Below, one piece after another: positions 16,558-25,668 of a DNA stretch of 64,000 nucleotides. The position numbers were made by a program, and so were the translations under genes. The stretch comes from Wocania_A spongiicola (lineage in GTDB: Bacteria > Bacteroidota > Bacteroidia > Flavobacteriales > Flavobacteriaceae): the NCBI RefSeq assembly GCF_023502325.1, contig NZ_JAMFLZ010000001.1, positions 1 through 64,000 of the forward strand, read 5' to 3'. Position 1 is the stretch's first letter, and every line of letters begins with the position of its first letter. The notes below the pieces were generated by a model that was not told the origin of the DNA, ran no database searches, and was given only the letters and a program-made list of their open reading frames with translations.

Positions 16558-17526
16558 ATGGCAAGAATACTTACAGGCATACAAAGCACAGGAACACCGC
16601 ACTTAGGAAACATTTTAGGTGCCATTATTCCTGCAATAGAAATGGCTAATAACCCAGAAAACGATTCGTTTTTGTTTATTGCAAATCTGCACACATTAAC
16701 ACAGATTAAAGATGCTGAAACATTACGAGCTAATACATATTCTACTGCCGCAACCTGGTTAGCTTTTAATTTGGACATTGAAAAAACAGTGTTTTACAGA
16801 CAAAGCGATGTGCCACAAGTAACCGAGCTATCCTGGTATTTAAGTTGTTTTTTTCCATACCAACGTTTAACATTAGCACATAGTTTTAAAGACAAAGCTG
16901 ATAGACTAGAAGATGTAAATTCTGGATTATTTACTTACCCTATGCTAATGGCTGCAGATATTTTATTGTACGATGCCAATATTATTCCTGTAGGGAAAGA
17001 TCAATTACAGCATATTGAAATGACACGGGATGTAGCTTCTCGTTTTCATGCTAAAATGGGAGAAACATTTGTATTACCAGAAGGGAAAATACAAGAAAAC
17101 ACCATGCTTATTCCTGGTACCGATGGCGAGAAAATGAGTAAGAGTAGAAATAACATCATCAATATATTTTTGGATGATAAAAAACTACGTAAACAAATTA
17201 TGACCATCCAAACCGATAGCACTCCACTTGAAGAGCCAAAGGATTGGAGTACGTGTAACTGTTTTGCTATTTATAATTTATTAGCTTCTGATGAACAAAT
17301 AACTACTATGAAAGCTAATTATGAAAACGGTGGCTATGGCTATGGGCATGCTAAACAGGCTTTATTTGAATTAATTGTTGAAAAATATGCTCCCCAACGC
17401 GAGCGTTATAATTATTATATGAATAACCTCAACGAAATTGATGCCGCTTTAGCAGTTGGTGCTTCAAAAGCAAAGTTAGTTGCTGATGGTGTTTTAAATA
17501 GAGTTAGAGAGAAGACTGGGTATTAA
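16558..17526 (+). CDS. trpS: Tryptophan--tRNA ligase
   Basis: The 322-residue class I aminoacyl-tRNA synthetase charges tRNA-Trp. The HIGH-type motif is TGTPHLGN at 11-18 and the KMSKS motif lies at about 193-197 (GEKMSKSRN). Length is normal for a bacterial TrpS. A short palindrome (CCTGTA, TT, TACAGG at 16537-16550) sits seven bases before the ATG, and a TATTTTCG element (16504-16511, one mismatch to the -7 consensus) lies 46 bases before it. Nothing resembling a T-box is present. The gene is convergent with dprA. Confidence 0.97.
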   Translation: MARILTGIQSTGTPHLGNILGAIIPAIEMANNPENDSFLFIANLHTLTQIKDAETLRANTYSTAATWLAFNLDIEKTVFYRQSDVPQVTELSWYLSCFFPYQRLTLAHSFKDKADRLEDVNSGLFTYPMLMAADILLYDANIIPVGKDQLQHIEMTRDVASRFHAKMGETFVLPEGKIQENTMLIPGTDGEKMSKSRNNIINIFLDDKKLRKQIMTIQTDSTPLEEPKDWSTCNCFAIYNLLASDEQITTMKANYENGGYGYGHAKQALFELIVEKYAPQRERYNYYMNNLNEIDAALAVGASKAKLVADGVLNRVREKTGY

Positions 17527-17550
17527 CAAGTTCATGCGAAGACAAACATT

Positions 17551-18654
17551 TTAAACAACCTCAAACAATTTTCCCGGTAACGGTCTAATAACACTTTTTA
17601 ATTCCATAGTCAGCAAAATACTGGCTACTTTAAAAATAGGCATGTTGCAATTAATAGCAATAATATCCAATTGTTGTTTGTCATTTGCTTTTAGATAACT
17701 GTAAATCGTTTTTTCGTTATCACTTAACTCAACAAATAGTTGTTTCTGTATTGCAAGCTTTTCATTTTCTCCTAATTGCCAGTTTAAAATATAAGGCACG
17801 TCCAAAGGGTTAGAAAGCATATGTGCTTTTTGATGCTTTATTAAATTGTTACAACCCACACTTTGCGAATCTGTAGTGCGTCCAGGAACTGCAAACACAT
17901 CACGATTGTATGAATTAGCAATATCAGCAGTTACTAAGCTTCCACCCTTCTCAGCAGATTCAATAACAATGGTAGCGTTGCTTATACCTGCAATAATTCT
18001 ATTTCGTTTTAAAAAATTGTTTTTATTAAAAGTATCACTACTCCAAAAATCAGTATAAAACCCACCATTCTTTTCAATATCAGCCATATACTTTTTATGC
18101 ACTTTAGGGTAAATGGTATGCATACCATGTGCTAAACAGCCAATGGTTTGCAAACTATGCTTTAACGCTGCTTTATGTGCTGTAATATCTGTACCGTATG
18201 CAAAACCAGAAACTATAATTGGGTTATAAGGTACAAGCGCTTCAATCAGTTTTTCACAAAAAGTGACACCGCTAGTGGTAATTTTTCTTGCCCCAACAAT
18301 GCTAATAATATGTTGTTGGTTTAAATTAATATGTCCAGATTGGAAAAGCAAAATAGGTCCGTCAATGCAATGTTTTAGCTTTTCAGGGTAACTTTCATCT
18401 TTAAAATAGAAAGCCTTGAGTTTATTTTCTTTTATAAACCTTATCTCCTTTTCTGCTTCTTTTAAGTGGTAAACTTCAAATAAGTCGCTTAAAATCACAT
18501 GACCTATTCCGTCAATTTTTAACAGATTTTGCTTTTTTTCTTTTAATACAGCTTCCGCAGAACCACAATGTGCAATAAGTTTTTTAGCAGTAATATCTCC
18601 AATATTAGGTACATGTTGTAAAGCTAAAGTATAAAGCAAATCGTTTTCTGTCAT
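17551..18654 (-). CDS. dprA: DNA-processing protein DprA
   Basis: The protein (367 residues) protects incoming single-stranded DNA and loads RecA during natural transformation. It has an N-terminal helix-hairpin-helix region, a Rossmann-like fold with SIVGARKIT and SGFAYGTDITAHKAAL, the segment FLKRNRIIAGISNATIVIES, GGSLVTADIA and a C-terminal winged helix. An in-frame ATG three codons further upstream (18663) is possible; MTENDLL is chosen because it is the usual N-terminus in the family. Only 24 bases separate its 3' end from that of trpS. The gene alone does not prove competence, since DprA is nearly universal. Confidence 0.94.
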   Translation of the reverse strand: MTENDLLYTLALQHVPNIGDITAKKLIAHCGSAEAVLKEKKQNLLKIDGIGHVILSDLFEVYHLKEAEKEIRFIKENKLKAFYFKDESYPEKLKHCIDGPILLFQSGHINLNQQHIISIVGARKITTSGVTFCEKLIEALVPYNPIIVSGFAYGTDITAHKAALKHSLQTIGCLAHGMHTIYPKVHKKYMADIEKNGGFYTDFWSSDTFNKNNFLKRNRIIAGISNATIVIESAEKGGSLVTADIANSYNRDVFAVPGRTTDSQSVGCNNLIKHQKAHMLSNPLDVPYILNWQLGENEKLAIQKQLFVELSDNEKTIYSYLKANDKQQLDIIAINCNMPIFKVASILLTMELKSVIRPLPGKLFEVV

Positions 18655-18835
18655 TCTAAGCATTTGGTTTTAAAGCTACAATAAAAGCATTTTTACTCAA
18701 TAATTAAGGATTAAAATTTTGGTATTAGTCACAAAAACTAATAAGTTTCTTTCAGCTTCAACCCTAATTTTATAGGAAGATTTGCCATTGTTAATAAATT
18801 TTTAAGTTGAAATTTTATCTGCTAGCTTAATTTTT

Positions 18836-18843
18836 TAACTTTG
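18836..18843 (+). promoter_or_regulatory. -7 element very close to a start codon
   Basis: TAACTTTG matches the Bacteroidota -7 consensus and ends only five bases before the ATG at 18849. Transcription would begin at or next to the start codon, suggesting a leaderless mRNA. Confidence 0.5.
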
Positions 18844-18848
18844 TTTTT

Positions 18849-19784
18849 ATGCAATTAGAAACTTACATAAGCGATTTATTATATAGATATGAATGTGTTA
18901 CTATTCCTGAATTTGGATCTTTTTTAACGCAGCGCGTATCAGCTACCATTAACGATTCTACAAATGCTTTTTACCCACCTAAAAAAGCAGTATCGTTTAA
19001 CGAACAAATTCAGCAAAATGATGGGCTATTAGCGCATTATATTGCTGATGTGGAAAAAATCCCTTTTGAAGTAGCTATTAAAAAAATTGCCAAACGCGTT
19101 AAAATACTTAAATCGTACCTAATACAAGGCGAAACACTTACCTTTAAAAATATTGGTGAAGTAGTTTTTAATAACGAAGGTAAAATTTTATTTGAACCCA
19201 CTTATAGCCTTAATTATTTAACCGATTCTTTTGGTTTATCCCAATTTGTATCACCTTCTGTAACTCGCGAAGTTTATAAAGAAGACGTTGAACAAATTGA
19301 AAAGGTTATTCCGCTTACCATTACATCTGAAAAGCGTAAAGCTAAACCTTATTTAAAATATGCAGCTGTGGCTTTAATAGCCTTAACCCTTGGAGGTTTT
19401 ACTGCTTCAAAGTTTTATGTTAATCAAATTGAAACGCATAATCAATTAGCTCAAGAAGAAGCCGCAAAACAACTAGACACAAAAATACAGCAAGCCACTT
19501 TTAGTTTAAGTTCTCTTCCTGCAATTACGCTAAGTGTTACTAAACAAACTGGTAATTACCATATAGTAGCAGGCGCTTTTAGAGTTGAAGAAAATTGTGA
19601 TAAAATAATAACTCAGCTAAAAAAAGAAGGTTTTAGCGCTAGAAAAATTGGTGTAAACAAATACGGTTTACACGAGGTTGTATATGCAAGCTATGAAAAT
19701 GGAAAAGATGCACTTAAAGCTATTCGTGAAATTAGAAAAACACACAATAAAGATGCTTGGTTGTTAGTTAAAAAGCTTGATTAA
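18849..19784 (+). CDS. HU-CCDC81-like and SPOR domain envelope protein
   Basis: The 311-residue protein has an N-terminal pair of prokaryotic HU/CCDC81-like domains (about 1-75 and 75-150, with YECVTIPEFGSFLTQ and GETLTFKNIGEVVFN), one membrane span (about 168-187) and a periplasmic C-terminal SPOR domain (about 233-311, with NYHIVAGAFRVEENCDKII). SPOR domains bind denuded glycan strands at septal peptidoglycan. The protein therefore links a cytoplasmic, possibly DNA- or filament-related, domain to the cell wall at division sites. This architecture is common in Bacteroidota; the exact role is unknown. It lies between dprA and a thioesterase gene. Confidence 0.87.
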   Translation: MQLETYISDLLYRYECVTIPEFGSFLTQRVSATINDSTNAFYPPKKAVSFNEQIQQNDGLLAHYIADVEKIPFEVAIKKIAKRVKILKSYLIQGETLTFKNIGEVVFNNEGKILFEPTYSLNYLTDSFGLSQFVSPSVTREVYKEDVEQIEKVIPLTITSEKRKAKPYLKYAAVALIALTLGGFTASKFYVNQIETHNQLAQEEAAKQLDTKIQQATFSLSSLPAITLSVTKQTGNYHIVAGAFRVEENCDKIITQLKKEGFSARKIGVNKYGLHEVVYASYENGKDALKAIREIRKTHNKDAWLLVKKLD

Positions 19785-19835
19785 TTTCTAACATAATTCA
19801 CACCTTTTTTACTTCATTAATACTTAAAAGCATAG

Positions 19836-19843
19836 TACCTTTG
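19836..19843 (+). promoter_or_regulatory. -7 element of the thioesterase gene
   Basis: TACCTTTG matches TAnnTTTG and lies 22 bases before the ATG at 19866. I see no TTG at the expected -33 position. Confidence 0.5.
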
Positions 19844-19865
19844 CAACATCATTAAAACACAAGTG

Positions 19866-20375
19866 ATGCAAGCAAAAACACCTGAGCAATCTAAAACAAC
19901 ACTTACCGATATGGTTTTACCTGGTGAAACCAATCCTTTAAACAATTTATTTGGTGGCGAATTACTTGCACGAATGGATCGTGCCGCTAGTATTGCTGCT
20001 AGACGACATAGTAGACGTATTGTGGTAACAGCATCAGTTAACCATGTTGCATTTAATAAAGCAGTACCTTTGGGTAGTGTGGTTACCGTTGAGGCTAAAG
20101 TATCTCGTGCCTTTAAAACCTCAATGGAAGTGTTTATTGATGTATGGATTGAAGATAGAGAGTCTGGTGAAAAAACTAAAGCTAACGAAGCTATTTACAC
20201 ATTTGTAGCTGTAGACGATACCGGTAGACCTGTTTCTGTTCCAGAAGTCCATCCACAAACCAATTTAGAAAAAGAGCGTTTTGATGCTGCTTTACGTCGT
20301 AAACAATTAAGCTTATTATTGGCTGGTAAAATTTCTCCTGATAAAGCTACAGAACTTAAGGCTTTGTTTGAGTAA
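19866..20375 (+). CDS. Acyl-CoA thioesterase (hotdog fold)
   Basis: The 169-residue hotdog-fold protein of the YciA/BACH type hydrolyses acyl-CoA to free acid and CoA. The active-site region NPLNNLFGGELLARMDRAA (about 22-40) contains the conserved Asn and Asp/Gly residues, followed by ASVNHVAFNKAV and GSVVTVEAKV. A GTG codon directly precedes the ATG; the ATG at 19866 is preferred. An exact -7 element lies 22 bases upstream. Chain-length preference cannot be read from the sequence. Confidence 0.9.
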   Translation: MQAKTPEQSKTTLTDMVLPGETNPLNNLFGGELLARMDRAASIAARRHSRRIVVTASVNHVAFNKAVPLGSVVTVEAKVSRAFKTSMEVFIDVWIEDRESGEKTKANEAIYTFVAVDDTGRPVSVPEVHPQTNLEKERFDAALRRKQLSLLLAGKISPDKATELKALFE

Positions 20376-20434
20376 TTAAACCTTTTAATTTTTAGCAAGT
20401 CCTATTAGCAATAAAACCCAAAATCTATATTGCT

Positions 20435-20647
20435 ATGAGAACTATTGTTATTTTATTTTCCGTTTTATTTATACTATCTAGCACGTCTTGTGCAACTTAT
20501 GTAGAAGCAAGACCTGCAAATGTTACTATTATTAAGTCAACACCTAAGCGCTACAAAATTGTAAAGGTTAAAGGAAAGCGTTACTATTTTTGGAATGGCA
20601 ATCATTACAGAAAAACTAATAAGGGGTATGTAATTGTAAGAGTTTAA
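20435..20647 (+). CDS. Small putative lipoprotein
   Basis: The 70-residue protein has a lipoprotein signal peptide with a lipobox STSC (Cys19). The rest is short, basic and aromatic (KRYKIVKVKGKRYYFWNGNHYRKTNKGYVIV), which suggests a small beta-structured, surface- or peptidoglycan-associated domain; similar short Tyr/Trp-rich domains are common in envelope lipoproteins of Bacteroidota. I do not recognise a characterised family. It follows the thioesterase gene by 59 bases on the same strand. Confidence 0.7.
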   Translation: MRTIVILFSVLFILSSTSCATYVEARPANVTIIKSTPKRYKIVKVKGKRYYFWNGNHYRKTNKGYVIVRV

Positions 20648-20661
20648 ATTAAGTTAAATAT

Positions 20662-20687
20662 CATTCAGAGCGAAGCGTAAGAGTCTG
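20662..20687. repeat. Possible dispersed flavobacterial repeat fragment
   Basis: The stretch beginning TCATTCAGAGCGAAGCG resembles the short intergenic repeats of the GTCATTC type found scattered in Flavobacteriaceae genomes. Only one arm is visible here. The remainder of the 123-base gap between convergent genes shows nothing else. Confidence 0.35.
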
Positions 20688-20770
20688 TTTATTGTTTCTT
20701 TTATATGAGTTTTACGTTTCTAACTCCTTATTAATGAACGTAAACCACTGTGCTTTAACCCAAGTAAATG

Positions 20771-21997
20771 CTACATTTTGTAAATCCAAGATGCTGGATT
20801 TTGAGTACTACTCTCTTTAAAGATACTAAAGCTTAAAATGGTTTCTCCGTTAGAAGGGTTAGTAAATACTTCTCCTATTTGCTGCTTGGTTTTTACTTTA
20901 TCTCCTTTTTTTACAAAAACTTTATCTAAGTTTTTATAAGCTGTAAAATAGTTTCCATGCTGTACCATAACAACCGTATTAGCATTTCTTATTTTAATAA
21001 CCGCAGTAACCTCTCCATTAAAAACCGCTCTAGCTTTGGCTTTCTTTTCAGTTGCAATCCTTACACCATTACTTTTAATAGTTAATGATCTATTGATTGG
21101 GTGTGGTTGAGTTCCGTAGCGCATTTTTACAATACCCTTTTCAACTGGCCAATCTAATTTCCCTCGGTTCGATTCAAAATCTTTTGCTAAAGCTCTACCA
21201 GCTGGAGTTAACGCAAATGTTTTTGAACTTGAAGATTTTCCTGCCTTTTTATTTGATTTAGCAATTGCAGCTTTAATAATTTTGTCAATTTCTGCATCAA
21301 TCCTATTAGCTTCACGCTGCCTTTTATTAATTTGAGATGTATAAAGGTTAATGTTCCTTTTAATAGATTTCATTAAAACCTCATGCTGTTTTCGCTCTCT
21401 TTCTAGTGATTTTTGAGTGACTTTATTCTCAGCAATTAACTTTTGCTTATCTTCTTTTTGCTTTAATAAATTGGTATTGATGTCCTGTAATTCTGTAGTT
21501 TTAGCTTTAATAGTTTCACCTTGAAGTTTTTGATGGTCACTATATTGTTTTATGTATTGTAATCGTTTATAAGCTTGTTTAAAATCGTTTGAAGACAATA
21601 AAAACATAATCCTACTCTGTTGGTTTTTGCTTTTATAAGATTTAACAATCATTGCTGCATAATCCTCTTTTAATTGTTTTAATTCATCTCTAAGTTTACT
21701 TATCTTCTTTTGGTTCGAATTAATTTCTCTAGTAATTAAATTTGCTTGCTGATTAGTAACTTTAATTAAATTATTTAATACATTAATCTTATAATTAAAA
21801 TCTTCTATTAGAGATAATTGCGACTTTTCTTTTGACTTGTTTTCTAAACGTAATTCGTTAATTTTTCGAATTTCGCGTCGCAATTCTTGACGGCGCGTTT
21901 CTAGTTCTTTTTGTTTGTTGTTTTGAGAAAAACCTAGAGCACAAAACAAGCAAACAAAGAGTAATATTGAATATTTATGTACGTGTATTTTATTCAA
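20771..21997 (-). CDS. EnvC-like murein hydrolase activator (degenerate LytM domain)
   Basis: The 408-residue protein has a signal peptide (1-24), a long coiled-coil region (about 25-250) rich in Lys/Glu/Gln, and a C-terminal M23/LytM domain (about 275-408). The zinc ligands of active M23 peptidases are missing: SNGVRIAT replaces the usual H-x(n)-D ligand segment, AYKNL replaces YxHL, and LSFSIFK replaces LHFEI. It is therefore probably a non-catalytic activator of cell-wall amidases, like EnvC, acting in the periplasm during division. It is the last gene of a six-gene operon, two bases after the DUF4292 gene. Confidence 0.9.
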   Translation of the reverse strand: MNKIHVHKYSILLFVCLFCALGFSQNNKQKELETRRQELRREIRKINELRLENKSKEKSQLSLIEDFNYKINVLNNLIKVTNQQANLITREINSNQKKISKLRDELKQLKEDYAAMIVKSYKSKNQQSRIMFLLSSNDFKQAYKRLQYIKQYSDHQKLQGETIKAKTTELQDINTNLLKQKEDKQKLIAENKVTQKSLERERKQHEVLMKSIKRNINLYTSQINKRQREANRIDAEIDKIIKAAIAKSNKKAGKSSSSKTFALTPAGRALAKDFESNRGKLDWPVEKGIVKMRYGTQPHPINRSLTIKSNGVRIATEKKAKARAVFNGEVTAVIKIRNANTVVMVQHGNYFTAYKNLDKVFVKKGDKVKTKQQIGEVFTNPSNGETILSFSIFKESSTQNPASWIYKM

Positions 21998-21999
21998 TG

Positions 22000-22767
22000 T
22001 TATAATTTAATTTCTTTAAAACCAGATGGTATTTTAAACGGAAAACGTAACTCTTCGTTTAACGATACATTTTTAAATTCTAATTTTATTATAGTTTCTT
22101 TATTGGTTTCAACTGCATTAATTTTTATATGCTGTGGCAAAGTCTGACTATTTACTTCTTGATATGTTAAATAATCTATTTGCAAATGCCTAAATTCTTT
22201 TGGTTGGGAAATTTGCTGCGATTTTACTTTAAAATGCGAAGGGTCTAGTAAGAAGAAAATTTCGAATAAATCGCGTTGTTTTTTAGGTTGAAGTACATAA
22301 ACATTATTATCAACACTAGATTTATAAGCATCTTCTTTTAAATTAAATAACGTTTCTCCAAATAGTAAATTTTGGACTTTTTGAAAATCTAATTCTGTGC
22401 CTAACAATTCGCTTAAATACTTGTAATCTCCTTCAAAATAAGTGTTGTCCAACTTATTGTAAAAGCTAACTTTTTCTGGTGTTACCTTAGCTCTTATAAC
22501 AGAAAAAGTTGCACTAATCCATAAAATTTCATCTTTCTTTGCTCGAAATGAAACCGAATGAGTTTGTTCTTTTTCGTTTTGAAAATAGGTTATTTTAAGT
22601 TTTGCTTGCAGCGTTTTAAAACTTGCTGTTTGCTTTGCGTTTTCCTTTATTAATTGCCTTGTTGATAAGTTATAGTTAGCTTCACCAGCACTTATTGTTT
22701 TGCTTGATTTACAACTAAATGCTAACATTGCAACAAGCGTAAAAGTGATATAAGAAAATCTATTCAT
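22000..22767 (-). CDS. DUF4292 family lipoprotein
   Basis: The 255-residue protein has a lipoprotein signal peptide (lipobox AFSC, Cys19) and a DUF4292 domain (about 45-250; FKTLQAKLKITY, DEILWISATF). The fold is related to LolA/LolB-type lipoprotein carriers, so a role in lipid or lipoprotein handling at the outer membrane is plausible but not shown. It starts on the stop codon of the TPR gene (one-base overlap) and ends two bases before the EnvC-like gene. This TPR, DUF4292, EnvC-like order recurs in Flavobacteriia. Confidence 0.85.
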   Translation of the reverse strand: MNRFSYITFTLVAMLAFSCKSSKTISAGEANYNLSTRQLIKENAKQTASFKTLQAKLKITYFQNEKEQTHSVSFRAKKDEILWISATFSVIRAKVTPEKVSFYNKLDNTYFEGDYKYLSELLGTELDFQKVQNLLFGETLFNLKEDAYKSSVDNNVYVLQPKKQRDLFEIFFLLDPSHFKVKSQQISQPKEFRHLQIDYLTYQEVNSQTLPQHIKINAVETNKETIIKLEFKNVSLNEELRFPFKIPSGFKEIKL

Positions 22768-24128
22768 TAATTTGAAGTTTCTAATTGTTTTGCCTTATCA
22801 CTAAACGTTTTTGCTTTGGCCGTATTGTTTAATAGCGCATACGCCTTACTTAATTGACTATAAAAATCTCCTTCCATTTTAGTGTCATCGATAATATAAT
22901 CTAATCCAGACTCTAGAATTTCTACTGCTTTTTTTGGTTGATTCAATCCGTTTAAAGCCACACCATTAATCAAGTAAAATATAGGTTGAGATGGGTATTT
23001 TTCTAAGGCTTTATTACTTTTTTCAGAAGCCAAATCATATTGCTTTAAATCCACATAAAGCAATAATACGTTTCGTAAAATTTGAAAATTATCAACTTCT
23101 AAAGCTAAGGCTTCTTCGTAATACCTTAAAGCTTTTGCTTTATCCTCTTTTTTTAAATAATACTGTGCTAATTCAACTAAAGTTTTACCATTATTACTAT
23201 CGCCAACTAAGGCCGTAACCTCAACTAAGTCTGATTCATATTTTGGGTTAGCACGTACAAAATTCACAAAATCTGATAGCACTTTAAGTTTCGCTTCTGG
23301 TTTTATTTGGCTGCTTTTTATAACTATTTTCATAGATTCTATAGCCTTTTCAGTATTATTATCATCTAAATAAAACTTATATAAAGCTAGATGAACCATT
23401 TGCGAGTTAGGGTTTATTTTAAGTAACTCTTTGGCGGTTTCAAAAGCTTTTTGCTTTTCGTTGTTTTCGCTATAGCGAAAAATGAGCGCTAAATAATTCG
23501 ATTCTTTATCAGGGTTATTCTCAACGCGTTCTTCTAGGTTTTTAATTTGATCTTTTTTACGTCCAGTAGCATCATAAATTTGATTACGAAGAATATCTCT
23601 TGCTACTGATATTCCAAATTCTAAATCTAATTCATCTAAAATTTTTAAGGCGTCATTGTAGTTTTTAGTTCTTACATAAAGTGATGCCAAATCTTCTTTG
23701 TAATCTGGGTGATATTTTACTAGTTGCTTTACTGTTTTTATAGCCTTATCATAATCATTTTGCTGCGCGTAAAAGCCATATAACTCATCCAAAAACCACT
23801 CGTTGTCAGGCTCAATTTTAATTGCTTTTTTAAGCGCATCCTCAGCTTCTCCAAAATTTTTAAGCTTATTATAATTTTTACCTAGCTCAAAATACAAAAC
23901 AGGTGCAGAGTCGTCTATTTCAATACATTTTAAAAGCGCTTCAACCGAACGGTCGTAATTTTCAATACCTTTTTGTTTTAATGCTTCGTAAAAAAGTTCT
24001 TGGAATTTATCATCAACATTTCCTAAATCGTCATCTGGTTTTTTATTAAAATCTACTTGCGCATTATTTGTCTGAGGGCAGATAAATAACCCTAAAAAGA
24101 AAATAAGTATGTATAAATTTTGTTTCAT
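22767..24128 (-). CDS. Secreted tetratricopeptide repeat protein
   Basis: The 453-residue protein has a signal peptide (1-24, ending NNAQ) and then TPR units through most of its length (for example APVLYFELGKNYNKLKN, NEWFLDELYGFYAQQND, AKALRYYEEALALEVDN, QPIFYLINGVALNGL). TPR arrays are protein-binding scaffolds; here it would act in the periplasm with its operon partners. The reading frame is open 16 codons further upstream, but the ATG at 24126-24128 is followed directly by the signal peptide and is preferred. Partner unknown. Confidence 0.87.
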   Translation of the reverse strand: MKQNLYILIFFLGLFICPQTNNAQVDFNKKPDDDLGNVDDKFQELFYEALKQKGIENYDRSVEALLKCIEIDDSAPVLYFELGKNYNKLKNFGEAEDALKKAIKIEPDNEWFLDELYGFYAQQNDYDKAIKTVKQLVKYHPDYKEDLASLYVRTKNYNDALKILDELDLEFGISVARDILRNQIYDATGRKKDQIKNLEERVENNPDKESNYLALIFRYSENNEKQKAFETAKELLKINPNSQMVHLALYKFYLDDNNTEKAIESMKIVIKSSQIKPEAKLKVLSDFVNFVRANPKYESDLVEVTALVGDSNNGKTLVELAQYYLKKEDKAKALRYYEEALALEVDNFQILRNVLLLYVDLKQYDLASEKSNKALEKYPSQPIFYLINGVALNGLNQPKKAVEILESGLDYIIDDTKMEGDFYSQLSKAYALLNNTAKAKTFSDKAKQLETSN

Positions 24129-24179
24129 AAATAATGTAATGTCTCGCTTTGCTTTGACATAACAAATAGCTTTCAAAAG

Positions 24180-25199
24180 TTATTCCAAAATAGAGTAATC
24201 TCCAATACTAATGCTAGTAAAATTGCCATCATATTTTACATGATTACCAATCATGGCGTTGTCTAAATTAGCATTTTTAATAGTTGTATGGGTTTGAATT
24301 AAGCTATTTTTAACGGTTGTGTTTTCTATAACGCTATTATTTCCAATAGAAACAAATGGTCCAACAGTAGTGTTTTTAAGCACTACGTTGTCTCCAATAA
24401 AGCAAGGTTCTATAATATTCGAATTTTCTAATTCAGCCGAAGATGATACCAATTGCTCTTCACCATCAGCTTTTAAAAAGCCTAACATACGTTGATTTGT
24501 TTCAATAGTTATTGGTTTATTTCCACAGTCCATCCATTCATCAACAGTGCCGGTTTTAAAAACTTTTCCATCTGCCATCATACGCTTAATACCATCATTA
24601 ATTTGATATTCACCACCATTCGTTACGTTTTCGTCTAAAATCTCTTGTAGTTTATCTTTTAAAACGGCTACATCTTTAAAATAATAAATACCAATAACGG
24701 CTTGATCACTTACAAAGGTTTCTGGTTTTTCAACAAGCTCAACAATCTCTTCATTTTCATTAAGTTTAACTACACCATAAGCTTCAGGGTTTTCAACTTG
24801 TTTTGTCCAAATAACAGCATCGGCTTTATCGTCTAAATCAAATTCTGCTCTAATTAATGTATCGGCATAAGCAATCACAGCAGAACCAGAAAGTGATGGT
24901 TTAGCACACATAATAGCATGACCCGTTCCTAAAGGCAAGTCTTGTCGATAAATAGAAGCTTTAGCCCCTAAGCTTTGTGCTAAATCTTTCAAGCTGTTAA
25001 CCACATCTTCTCCAAACCATGCAGGGTCTCCTAAAACAAAAGCTATCTCCTCGATAGGTTGTTTTAAAACCTTAGCTATATCTTTTACTAAACGATGAAC
25101 AATGGGTTGTCCTGCAACTGGAATTAATGGTTTTGGTACGGTTAAACTATGTGGGCGTAGGCGAGAACCTCGTCCAGCCATGGGTACTATTATTTTCAT
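24180..25199 (-). CDS. Sugar nucleotidyltransferase with left-handed beta-helix C-terminus
   Basis: The 339-residue enzyme has an N-terminal nucleotidyltransferase domain: PMAGRGSRLRPHSLTVPKPLIPV is the nucleotide-binding start, then PLGTGHAIM and MDCGNKPITIETN. A C-terminal hexapeptide-repeat beta-helix (about 265-339) is made of units such as IGDNVV, VGPFVS, IGNNSV. It resembles RfbA/GlmU-type pyrophosphorylases, which make NDP-sugars, but GlmU acetyltransferase residues are not evident. It lies in the operon with a flippase, dUTPase and envelope proteins. The sugar substrate is uncertain. Confidence 0.85.
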   Translation of the reverse strand: MKIIVPMAGRGSRLRPHSLTVPKPLIPVAGQPIVHRLVKDIAKVLKQPIEEIAFVLGDPAWFGEDVVNSLKDLAQSLGAKASIYRQDLPLGTGHAIMCAKPSLSGSAVIAYADTLIRAEFDLDDKADAVIWTKQVENPEAYGVVKLNENEEIVELVEKPETFVSDQAVIGIYYFKDVAVLKDKLQEILDENVTNGGEYQINDGIKRMMADGKVFKTGTVDEWMDCGNKPITIETNQRMLGFLKADGEEQLVSSSAELENSNIIEPCFIGDNVVLKNTTVGPFVSIGNNSVIENTTVKNSLIQTHTTIKNANLDNAMIGNHVKYDGNFTSISIGDYSILE

Positions 25200-25233
25200 G
25201 TTTTTGAGTTGATTTGTGTGTTTGTTAATTTAT

Positions 25234-25668
25234 TTACTTAACTCCTGTGCTACCAAAACCGCCTTCTCCTCTAGAAGTTTCTGATAATTCATTTACTTCA
25301 ATCCATTCAGCACGATCGTGCTTTGCTATTACTAATTGTGCAATACGCTCGCCGTTATTAATAACAAACTCCTCATTTGATAAATTTACAAGGATAACGC
25401 CTATTTCTCCTCTATAATCTGCATCTATAGTTCCTGGTGCATTTAAAACAGTAATGCCTTTTTTTGCAGCTAGTCCACTACGAGGGCGCACTTGCGCTTC
25501 AATACCTACTGGTAATTCTATAAATAACCCAGTGCCCACAATACTTCGCTCTAATGGTTTTAGTGTTCTTGATTCCGATATATTTGCTCGTAAATCCATT
25601 CCTGCTGAAGCAACAGTCTCATAATGTGGCAAATCATGGCTAGATTTATTTATAATTTTGATTGTCAT
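25234..25668 (-). CDS. dut: Deoxyuridine 5'-triphosphate nucleotidohydrolase
   Basis: The 144-residue trimeric dUTPase hydrolyses dUTP to dUMP and pyrophosphate, keeping uracil out of DNA and feeding dTMP synthesis. All five family motifs are present: GMDLRANI (I), RPRSGLA (II), NAPGTIDADYRGEI (III), RIAQLVI (IV) and RGEGGFGSTG (V). Its start overlaps the end of the flippase gene by four bases (ATGA type), so the two are coupled. Its position among envelope genes looks like operon convenience, not shared function. Confidence 0.97.
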   Translation of the reverse strand: MTIKIINKSSHDLPHYETVASAGMDLRANISESRTLKPLERSIVGTGLFIELPVGIEAQVRPRSGLAAKKGITVLNAPGTIDADYRGEIGVILVNLSNEEFVINNGERIAQLVIAKHDRAEWIEVNELSETSRGEGGFGSTGVK

